64,000 nucleotides of DNA from Cyanophora paradoxa (lineage: Eukaryota > Glaucocystophyceae > Cyanophorales > Cyanophoraceae): the NCBI GenBank assembly GCA_004431415.1, contig QPMI01000503.1, positions 244,163 through 308,162 on the forward strand, read 5' to 3'. The notes below the pieces were generated by a model that was given only the letters and a program-made list of their open reading frames with translations, did no database searches and was not told where the DNA came from. A program made the position numbers and the translations under genes. Each line of letters opens with the position of its first letter. The first letter of the stretch is position 1. Positions 31,529 through 42,300 of the stretch are shown here, in pieces.

Positions 31529-34255
31529 ATGGAGGAGGAGCCGGATGCTCCAGCGGCTTCGGCGGGGGCGTCGCTGCTGGACCTGCCGGAGGACGTTCTG
31601 CAGCTCATCCTGCACCTCGTCGGCTTCGCTTCGGCATGGCCCGCGCGTCAGACGTGCCGCCGCATCCGCCACGCCGTGGAGGGCGTTCGCGCGGGCGAGC
31701 TGCGGGCTGCGGCGGACGACCCCGCGGCGCTTGAGCGGCTGGCGGCGCTCGTGCGGGCGGGGCGGTTGCGGGCAGATGCCGTGAGTATCACGCTGGAGCG
31801 TGGACGGCGCCGCGCGACGCGAGGCGCGCTGCTGCGGCTGTGTCGGGCGGCGGCGGCCGTGGCGGAGGCCTGCGCGGCGGCGGCGAACGCGGCGGGCGCG
31901 GCGCCGGGCTTTACGGCAGAGCTGACCTTGGAGAACAAGCTCCTGGATGCCGACCTGCTTCACCAGTGGCTGTGGGACGCTGGCCCCAGCCAGTCGCCGC
32001 GGCCGCGGCCGGGGCGCCTCCTGACCGGCCTGCACCTGCCGCCCTCGATGGAGGTCCACGGGGGCGCTGCGCAGTACCTGGGCCGGTGGTGTCCGCGGCT
32101 CCGGCGGCTCAGCTTCACCGTCTCGTGGCGCGCCTGCCACGAGTTCGGGGGCCTGCGGCAGGCCCTGGCGCACCTCTCCGGCCTGCCGCTGGAGGAGCTC
32201 GCGGTCCGCCCCAGCCTGCCCCGCTCCAGCATCGCGGGCGGACACCTCCTCGGCCTCGTCGACACCCCCGCCGGCCGCTCCCTCCGCTCCCTGTACCTCG
32301 GGTCGCCCCCCCCCCCCGCGCGTACCCCCCCCCCGGAGAATCTGATCCTCGTACCCCCGGCCCCAGGGACGAGCTGGACCTGTACTCCGAGTTGGCGGCG
32401 GCGCTCCTCTCCTTCCCCAGGCTCGAGCGCATCGCCTCCAGGCTGCTCGTCCGGTACCCCCCGCCCGCCCCCCTGCCCGCCGCGCTGTACCCCCCACCCG
32501 GCTCCGCAGCTCGGAGGCGGGGGCGGCGCTGCTGGAGCGGCTCCTGCAGCACGGGCCGCTGCGCGAGGTGGCGCTGGCGCTGGAGGAGGACCGGCGGGGG
32601 GGCCTCCTGGCGGGGCTCGGGGCGGCGACGCCCTCCGCAGCGCCCTCCTCGCCGTCCGCCGCGCCCTCGCCCGCCGGCCCTCGCCCCTCTCCGCCCTCGA
32701 CCTCGACATCACCGCCGGTACCGCCCCGCCCCGCCCCGCCCCCGCCCCGCCCCGCCCCGCCCCGCCCGACCCGTCTCGCGCAGGGTCCACGGGGGCGACC
32801 TCGCGCCCCTGCTGGAGGCCGCCGGGCCCGTCCTCCGGACCCTCCGCCTCCGCCTGGACGCGCCGCCCTCCCGTGCGAGCTCGCGGCCCTCGCCGCCTGC
32901 GCCTCCGCCGGCGGGCCCGCGCCGGCGCCCCGCCTCGAGTCCGTGCTCCTCTCCCACCCAATCCCCGGGGACGTCGAGGCCGAGGGCGCGCCGCCCGGGT
33001 ACGAGTCCCTCGCGGCCCTCGGCGACCGCCTCGAGGTACGGGCGCTGCCCTAAATGTAGACGCGCGGCGCGCCGTCCTGCTTTGACCTCTTCTCCCCGCA
33101 GGTCTGGCTCGTGGCGGGACGGGGCCCGCGGCCCACGGCGACGCCGGGGCGGCCCGGGGCCCTCGGCGCGGTCCAGCGGCTCCTGCCCGCGGCCCGCGTG
33201 CGCGTGCATCCCGCCGCCGAGCCGGATGGTCCCTGTTCGGATGACGATGTCAATTAGAATATTCCTAGCTCGATGCAGCATTCCTAGCGCCATCATTGCC
33301 GCCCCTCGGACCCTTGTCATCGTTGCGGATTTCGAATGAATTATTATTGTTATTGCTATTACGATATCGATAATGTTTTCCACACACACATGCCCGCACG
33401 CGCATCACGTCGCCATCCACGCCGGTGTGCTCACGCGCACGTGCCGCGCGCGCAGGCGACGAGCCCGACCTCGTGTACACGACGGGCGCCGACGGCATCA
33501 CCCGCGCCCTCCCGTGGTGCGTGCCGCGCGGCATGGGATCGGGGGCCCCGCTCGTGGCAGTGTTAACGTTGCTACGTATACGCATACTCTTGCTAATGTC
33601 GGTAATCTTCGAATTCTGTGCGCAGGCAAGAAGGGGTCACGCCCGGCTTCGAGATCGTCCCGATCAAGCAGGTCGTACTCTCCACCGAGAGGACGGTTAC
33701 TGGCAAGGGCGGCAAGGCCATGCCCGTTCCGGTCAAGCTGAAGGTGTACGAGGGGGCCGGCGAGGAGACGGAGAACGCGGACAGCGGGGACGACGACGAG
33801 GGCGACGGGATCGAGCACATCGGCGACGCTGAGCCCAAGCCCGAGGTCGCGGGCACCGAGGCCCTTGAGGAGTCGGAGACGGTCGATCTTGCCACCGAGG
33901 TCGCCGTCGCGGATTCGCTGGACATCTCTGCGGACGGCCCTCCGGAAGTGACCGGGGGCGACGGCATCGCGGTCCCGCCGACCGACGAGAGCCTGCAGTC
34001 CATGCCAGCGCAGTCCGACGCGTTCGGCCAGCCTGTGAGCCATGAGCTCGAGGATGCGGATGGCGGCGCGGCCTTGGACGACGAGGTGCGGCGCAGCGGC
34101 TCTGGACGAGTAGATTAAATGCTCGGTGCCGGCCAGCTGCGCAACTGACCCCGCGGCCGACGGGCGCGCAGGTCCTTGAGTCGATGGAGAACGCGGCCGC
34201 AGAGGAGGCGGGCTGGGCGGCCGCCCAGCAGGCCCTCGACGATGCCTCCCTCTAA
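31529..34255 (+). CDS. F-box protein with LRR-like region and acidic C-terminus
   Basis: Exon 1 (31529-32301) starts MEEEPDAPAAS and has an F-box: LLDLPEDVLQLILHLVGFAS, then ARQTCRRIRHAVEGVRAG. Leu-rich segments follow (CPRLRRLSFTV, LSGLPLEELAV, SLRSLYLG; exon 2 32367-32453 FPRLERIASRLLV; exon 3 from 32510 GPLREVALALEED). F-box proteins bring substrates to SCF ubiquitin ligases. Between 32,590 and 32,870 coding-like stretches lie in different frames that no visible splice sites reconcile. The last LRR-like exon leads to VWLVAGRGPRP. Either the protein stops at 33255-33257, or a donor at 33229 joins to 33453 and adds an acidic tail (LVYTTGADGITRALPW, EGVTPGFEIVPIKQ, DSGDDDEGDGIEH), ending at 34255. 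The tail exons splice cleanly and read as coding. Intron 33229-33452 holds one arm of an inverted repeat. Confidence 0.65.
33214..33408 (+). repeat. Left arm of roughly 200-bp inverted repeat
   Basis: Runs from CCGCCGAGCCGGA to GCACGCGCATCAC. It spans the exon end, the candidate 5' splice site and the intron of the F-box gene. It is about 90% identical by eye to the reverse complement of 34314-34544, apart from a roughly 30-bp insertion in the right arm. Confidence 0.85.
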
Positions 34256-34313
34256 ATGCATTTCCCTGCCGCCTTCTTCATCGTCGTGGTGGCCGTGCAC
34301 GTGTACATGTGAT

Positions 34314-34544
34314 GTGATGCGCGTGCGGGCATGTGTGTGTGGAAAACATTATCGTAATAGCAATAATAATAATAATTCATCCGAAATCCGCAACGATATC
34401 GATGATAAGGGTCCGAGGGGCGGCAATGATGGCGCTAGAAATGCTGCATTAAGCTAGGAATATTCTTATCGATATCGCCATCCGAACAATTGCAAGGACC
34501 AGGGCCCCCTTGCAACAAGGACCAGGGCCTGTCCGGCTCGGCGG
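34314..34544 (-). repeat. Right arm of roughly 200-bp inverted repeat
   Basis: Begins about 60 bp after the F-box gene's downstream stop. Shared landmarks with the reverse complement of the left arm include GGCATGTGTGTGTGGAAAAC, GAAATCCGCAACGAT, AAGGGTCCGAGGGGCGGCAA and AGCTAGGAATATTCT. The arms are separated by about 900 bp. Confidence 0.85.
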
Positions 34545-36367
34545 TACGGTGGGGCGCCTGTGTGTTCGGAATGCGCAACATTATATATTTAGCAAATAAC
34601 AAGCGAGTCCCTGCGGAGCAGGAGTGGCCTTGGGTCTTGGGGCTTCAAGGCGTGAGGGTGGCAGCTCTTTGTTTTAAAAACGGGGGACCGCAACCGGTAC
34701 CGCGCGCGGTTACGGGGGAGGGGGGAGGAGAAACAGGGGGGTCCACTCGGCAAGGGTCACACTCAAGTGAGAGGGTACATAATTAATATATTGCCGCAAG
34801 GGTACAGATATCAATGCGGGGCACAATCGGCCGCAATTGTACCGAGTACAGGCCCCGAGGGGCCCATTGGTCGTCTCAGCTGAATGGAAACGACTTTCGG
34901 CGCTTTTTGGAGGTGGTTAATAATTATCTATGAATCATTTGAATGTAATTCGCAGTAATAAGGCTCTGTCTAAATTGTTTATTTTGATAATCTTTCAACT
35001 AACGCATCAAGTATATTTAAAACCCACCTCGTGGCACACAACGACCCTGACTCATACAAATTTGCTGGCCGGCCACGTGGCGCTCCGTTAATTTGGAAAC
35101 TATTTCCTAGCGAATGGGGTGCGGTCTTTTGAAATTAATAATTTTCAGATTTCGACTTTGAGGACCAATGTGATTTGCGCTTTCTATTTTTTTCCGGGAA
35201 AATGCTTTTCTGTGCTTTTCGACGTGCTGTTACTGCCCATTAGAGGCCTCTCATAGGAAAACGGGCCGGACCATCGTGCTCCCCAGGGTCTAAAATGGGG
35301 TAGTAGGTGTCCTCAAATATACGAATTTCGCTTTCTAAAATTTGTGACAAGATACCAACAGACCTAAGGGCCTCTCCTTTCCCCAAGGCCGATAATACAT
35401 CATTCGTTGTTGTATACATTTCATTCGCGACGATGGCAATTGCAAGCGTCCGAGGGGCACGGAATTCGAATGACGGCGATCGCGATTGGGATTTTGACCG
35501 TTGGCAATCAGCGGCTGGATCGGGCTAGAAATAGTTTCGAAATTCATTGATACCATGATCATCTACCGGACAAGGACCAGGGCATGCGTATGTCCAGCGC
35601 AAGCTTGCAATTTAGGGCGGCGCACGCGGACCCTGCATGCGCATTCATGCGCTATCTGACATATTCTCGAGCTCCATCATGGCATAATCACGTGTAGATT
35701 CACAGAAACTGACTCTACAGAAACTGCGGCAATTGCATCTAAGAGTCATCTATATATGCAGTGCATCTGCATATGCAGTACTTTGAACCCGTATGTATAC
35801 TTCCATTGTGGCTGATCATCGGATGGAGACGGATTGGGGTTAATATTTGACTGAGCTCACAGCGGAGCGTCGACGTCGAGCAGCGGGCAGAAAAGACAAG
35901 TACTACCAGGAGCTAGGTCTACATATACGTATACCCGGTCAGTTCTACCCCTTAGAATAACGCTGCTTACGCTGCAGCACAGTGTTGAGCGTAGAATGTA
36001 CATGTGTAGGCACAATGAAAACCTAGCTGCGTCGGCCTAGGGTGTATAACCAGCTGTATGCGAAAAACCTTGAGAGTCATGATCGCAAATTAAGCGCTCA
36101 CTCCAATACTCAATCTAATGCGCCAAGTACGGGGCTCGATTTAGACCTTGCCAGCTTTCTGCTTGTTTAAGTCCGGATCCCGATCTCGATCGGATCTCGA
36201 ATCTGGGCGCCGCTGGTTGTTTCGCCAGCCATGGCGGAGAAGGAAGAGGCTCGCAACGCCGACAACGACCGTCGCGAGGAGGGTCAGCGAGCTCACAAGC
36301 CCCGCAAAGACGAGCTGCGCGCGAAGGCATTCAGCTGTACAGAGCGGTCGTGGTTTTCAACACGGCG
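34545..36367. other. AT-richer intergenic region
   Basis: About 1.8 kb clearly lower in GC than its flanks, with ATTAATATATT, TAATAATTATCTATG and TATATATGCAGTGCATCTGCATATGCAG motifs. GGACCAGGG occurs here (about 35573) and beside the right inverted-repeat arm. No frame longer than about 75 codons looks coding. Confidence 0.5.
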
Positions 36368-39300
36368 CTAGCGCTTTCGCACCTTGTCGTCCGTCCAAGA
36401 AGGGGAATTCAGCGAGCCGGCCCCGCCCATGCCGGAGCGCTCGGCCGCCTCCTCTGACGGGACGCCCCGCGTAACGAACGTCGCCTCGAGCTCGCCCGTT
36501 TGAACCAGGGCGCCCTGCGAGCTGCTCGGATCCGTCCCTCCGCTCTGCTGGCCGGCGCCACCCCCGCCGCCTGCAGATTGCCGGAGCGCTCGGCCGCCTC
36601 CTCTGACGGGACGCCCCGCGTAACGAACGTCGCCTCGAGCTCGCCCGTTTGAACCAGGGCGCCCTGCGAGCTGCTCGGATCCGTCCCTCCGCTCTGCTGG
36701 CCGGCGCCACCCCCGCCGCCTGCAGATGCCGATCCTCTCGATCCCAAAGCCTGCAAGGGAATTAAGCACGACAAAGAAGAGCGAAACGCGCAATTGCGGA
36801 GGGCGCACGTCGACGAGGACGACCGGGGGGAAGGTTCCGCGGCGGGACTCGATCCGCAGGCTGAACGCGCGCGCCACCTGCGCCTGCGCCAGCGCCCGCC
36901 GCGCCGCGCCCACCGCCGGCATCCCTGCGGCGTTGTCGGCGGCTGCAACGGCGACGGTGACGGGCGGCGGGGCGGGGCGGACGGAAGCGGATGCCCTCGG
37001 GGGCGACGTGAGCCTCGGGGGCCTCGAGGGCGGCGCCGTCTGGGGCGACGAGGACGACGCGCACAGGGTCGCCGGCGAGGGGCCCGAACGCGTCGCCCGC
37101 CGCCCCGATCGTCACCCACTCGCCCTCCTGCGCGGAGTCTCATGGCGGGCGGGGAAGGATGGGCGGGCGGGGCAGGCGCACAGGCAGGGCGGCGAGGAGG
37201 GGCCGGGGCAGCACCATTCGCACAACAGCATCGGATGCCTTCACGCGGCGGGCGCTGACCGTCACGCCCCCGACGGTTACTCGCGACAACGACATCGCCA
37301 GAGCGAAAGGCTCCTGCCGGCGGCGTTCGGATGTCAGGACGAGAGAACTGCAGGACTAAGGAGAGTTCCAGAGGGCGAGCTCGAGGCGAACTGCGGACCA
37401 GCGTCGGGGCCGCGTCGACGGTGGGCGTGGGGGACGCTAGAGGCGGTGTCGGGGACGGCAGCGCGGAGGGGCTTGCAGTGGGCGACGGCACGGCGAGAGG
37501 AGTCGCGGAGGCGGTCGGAGATGGGAGAGGCGAGGGGCAGGGCGATGGGCTGGCGGAGGGCGTGGCCGACGCGGAGGGCGTGGGCGGGGCGGTGGGGGAG
37601 GCGCTGGGCGTGGCGGAGGCGGTGGCCGAGGCGGTGGGCGAGGGGGATGCGGAAGGTGATGGGTACGCCATTGCGGTGGGGGAGGGGCTGGCGGTCGCGC
37701 TCAAGGAGGGCGAGGGGCTCGGGGAGGGCGAGGGGCTGGCGCTCGGGGTGGGCGAGGCGCTCGGCGAGGGGGTGGGCGAGGCAGAGGGCGAAGCGGAGGG
37801 GGAAGGGGTGGCGGGCGTGATGGGCTCGGGCCACGGCAGCTGCTGCCCGAGCGGGTCGCGGTTCGTCTCTGGCGCGGGGTCAGCGGCGAGGCAGAAGAGC
37901 CCAGGGAGGGCCGCGCGGACCGATCTTGAGGACGGCCCAGCGTTCGGCTTCCGTTTCGTCCGTCGTGTTTCCAGATTTTGCCGATCCCGCCACGTACGCG
38001 CCACACCGGCCGCGGAGCTTTGCGGCTTGAGCGAAGCGCCCCCCGGGCACGCCAGTAGCCACCATCGAGAACGCCACTGTTTGCAGGGAACGATGCTTGA
38101 ATTGCGGGAAACAAGCAGAAGCGCTAGCTAGCGCGGGAGACATGTGCAGCGCGCAAACGAACCGGGGACCTCAGTCAGGTTGGCGACTACAATTGTGTGG
38201 TCGAGCTCGCTGCTGTACCCGCCGCCAGGCAATAGCTCGGCGGGGCGCGCCTCCCCCCGCACCAAGAACAGCAGAGGTCCACAAGTCCAGGATGCGCCGT
38301 TCAGGCGCCGGGGCGGGATTGATGAGGTCACATCCAAAGTTTTCCATTCGGAAATGAAGACGTTTAGATCAGCGGAGTAGAGGGCGTGCGCTCCTTGTCT
38401 GTCTTGCACCTACAAGATAGTGAGCGACGAACACGCAAAGGATAGCAGGCAAACGCGCAACGGGGATGTAGTAGTAGAATCGTGCATCTGCGACCGTGCA
38501 TGCACAAACCGACAAAGACGCGTGAGTGCATGCATATTAATTCTGTTCATGCCGCGTGATGCTTATGAGCGAAAGCAAAGGCACCGAAGATGCCACCGTA
38601 TCCAGAAGGGAAAGCATCGCGTTCGTTGTGGGGGACGATTGCGCGCCAGCGGCTATTCACGGCGGCCGTCGGGTTGTACACTCTGCAACACAAGTGATTC
38701 AAAGCGGACGAAAAGTGATCCAAATCCTGCGACGCACACAAGTGACGCCGTTGGTCGGGAGATCCCGCCAGCGTCCACGAACGCACCGCCAGCCGTATAG
38801 AACTGCGACAGGCACTCGTATTCAGCGCTCGAAATCGAACGCTGACCGTTGTGCCGACGCACGCGGCCAGCAAAGCTTGCAGACACAGAGCCCACGCGCC
38901 GCCGGAAGACTATTTCTGATGGCGTGACCTCGATGCAACGGTCAGCGCCGTCTGCGCGCGCCTCAGCTTCGGAGAAAGCAACCATGACCAAAACAAGCTG
39001 AGAGCTTTCGAACCCCAATGCAGGTACTTGGAGGCGTCAGTGCCGGCGTGCGCCACGAAGAAGCGATGCGAGGGCGAGGCACCGACGTCGTCAAAGAGGC
39101 GTTCGGCGCGGCTCAGGCCGACCTCGCAGGCGCCCCGCCCGAACTCGTTCCACACGCCCGTCGCGGGGTTGAACGTGGCTGGGCGGCCTACCGCCAACAC
39201 CGCCGACCCGTCGAAATTCGTACCTATCGTTGCCGTTGCATACCCGATGAGATAGATCCCGGCTGCAGAGAGGCGTTAGCATATACAATCTGACCCGAGC

Positions 39301-42300
39301 ATAGGCAGCTTTACTGGATTCTTAGGCGCACTTGCAACGAGATGCCCCGTCGACTGCTCGAGAGCCATGCCGCCAGAAGGGGAGCCAGCGAGCTTTGGAA
39401 TGGGAATGCGTCGGGAGAGGATGGACGAGCCCGGGAGCAGAGTCACGTTCAGCTGCAGCTTCTCCAGTGAAGGCGGTGCTGGCAAGGACGGCAGAGGTGC
39501 GGCCGGGGTAGCAGCGGATGAGGCGTTGAACGGGCCAGTTGAGCCTGGGTCAGACCAGCCAACTTCGTTGCTGACTAAAGCGGAGCAGACGAGGAGGGCG
39601 CCCGGCCGCAGGCCAACCGCCTCGAAGCGCGCAAAGGTTGCGCCAGGCGGAACGGAGGCGACTTCGCCCCAGAGGGGCTGCCCGCCTCCCGCAGGCCCAC
39701 AGGTCGCTGCGACGCGGGTGATAAACGACCCTCCATTGAAGACGCTGCCGCTGCGGAGCTCGCCGAGAGTGACGTTCTGAAAAGTGACGCGAAGAGAGGC
39801 GCCGCCCGGATACAAGTCGATGGCAGCGACGGTAGGCGGGTACGGAGGGCGCTGCATTGCCGTAAATGGAAGCGTGGTGTGACTGGGAGACTCGCCCGTG
39901 CAGCAACGGCCCTGCATGAAGTTGGACCAGCTCGCTGAGCAAGTGTAGGTTGTGTTCCGCACGAGTCCGGGTAACCAGATCAACATTTCAGGGGAAGACC
40001 CTTGGTCATACACAGAACGCTCAGCTGTCAATGTTTGCACAGCACTTAAGGTTTCGGCTTCCACTGGTGAGCACAAGGCGAGGGCTTTCTGTAGAGGATA
40101 TCCGCCGTCGTCGCCTCTGGTGATGGAGAGGATGAGAGCTATGCCATCAGCGTCGCCGTCGTCAGCGTACTCGATGGTGACTGTAGGCGGGGGCCCGGGG
40201 CGATCATACATGGTGTCAAAGTAACGGGATAACGCAGATCCCCGCCCGCCGCTGTTGGTCGCATAGACAACGCATGCGTACAGATAGGTAGCAGGAGCCA
40301 GGCCGCTGACATTGAGTGTGACAGACGTCGCGCCCGCAGAAACTGGACCTCCGCCAATCCAATAGCGTGTGTAAGAATATATTTCGTCCTTGTAACATTC
40401 CCCCTCCACTTTCGTGACGGGCGCGACAACATCCGCGCGAAACGAAATGGCCAGTGTAGCAGTGCGCGGCGCGAGGTTCTTGATCTCGACGGTTGGTGAG
40501 GGGGGGTCGGCCAGCGACGTGAACGCAAACGAGCGCGACTCTGCCGACCACCCGACCACGTTTCTCACTTTGCCGTAGCACTCGTACGGCACGCCTGCTC
40601 GCAATCCAGATATCACGAAATCAACAGAAGCTGCTCCCTCGGGGACGGGGAGATTCGCTTCCCAGTCCGATGAATTGCTCTCGTGCGGCCAGCGCGGCCA
40701 GCAGCCCACATAAGCGTCGGTGGAGGTCGCGCCTCCGTCAAACGACGGAAGTTTCAGTGTGAGCTTGGCGCCTTGGGGAGATATTCCACCGTACAGAGAG
40801 GACCGCGGCGGCCTCACTGCGCCATGCTCAGATGAATTCATGGCCACGAGCCACCGCCGATTGAGTGCGAACCTTGCGTCAAGTAAATTTTGTCATCCCA
40901 GGATGCAAGCCTGCGACAAGAGGCCGTTGTTTCAGCAATAACAAATACTATACGTGCACAATCGGTACTTGCATTGAGCAGTATAAACCGCTGACAGCAG
41001 ACCCATACGCGGCGTCTGATCTCCAGCGGATCCATCCTAAATCTTCGACCTCAGACCCGTCTGACCATATTGTAATTGACATGAACATCAGCAAAAGCAG
41101 TGCAAATGAAATTATCAAAGTGCACCAGTCGGGTCGAGCAGGAAAAAACCCAGAGTTTCGGTCCATTGCCAGTCGGAGTAGTAAGTGAGGGCCGCGACGT
41201 ACAGAAGGAGCGTGCCACAGGTGACCAGAGCGCGTCCAGATCGATAATTTCCCGAGTTCAACAACCGGAAGTTTCGTGGCGCGCTTCCAGCGAGGTCGAC
41301 CTCACTGAAATACACTCAGGGTCCTGGTGTTTTGCTAAAAAAGCTGTAAACGCACTATAGAGGCGAATGCATGGACAACGGAAGGCCTCCAGTGATGTAC
41401 CACCTACTTGTGATGCGTGCACAGGCGGGCGAGATTCGCGCTGGCATGGAGCTGCTTTCTTGCGAAATCTCAGTGACCCACTCCGCAACTCCCGCAATTG
41501 ACCAGCTGCAATGCGAGTGAGCTGCACATGTGCTTCGAATTCTTCTTACTCACGGCAACGCGGCAAACCGAATAAGGTCAGAGCGCGGTGCAGAGCCGTC
41601 ACTTCCAGCCACGACCTGGACACCCTCAATAAAAACTTGGGCGTAATTGTAATCGCAGAATATGCATTATATGACAAACCCAAATGCTGCCGTTGAAAAC
41701 GGTCGTGCAGTGCGAATGGCGCGGCGTCGGCATGGATGGCAAATCGATCCGTACATTCAACAAGACAGGCAGCATCCAGAACGCATGCAAAGGTGTCCCT
41801 CCATGCATAAGTCCACCTGCAAGCGTTTTGCAAGATACTCATAATCGAGTCTTCAGTGATCATGAGCATGCATAATTGTACGGACCATTGCAGTAGAGAT
41901 AACCGGAGATGTCCTCATCCCATGCGCAGGCGACATTCTTTGCAGGAAACGGGAGCCTGGCTGAGGCAACCACCCACTCACTTGTTTCTGCAGACGATTC
42001 AAAATTAAATCGAGTGAAATGTGTTATGACAAGCGAACTAAAGTTCTTTTAACGAACTTGGACAGCTTTTACTGGACATGTACGGATAGCTGTCGAGACA
42101 TGCTCGTAACTTGAGACACAATACAAGGTCTGACTCATTACCGTTGATAAGACCACCTGCAGATAGCAGACGCAAGCCGCCCTCGTAGCCGCTGCGAAAA
42201 ACTGCGCCAGCGGCAAAGAGCTGACGCATACGTGGGCCATCTATACGCCATCCTGAATAGTAGCCAGTAAGCTCTTGCTTGTCAGAAGAATAAACACCAA

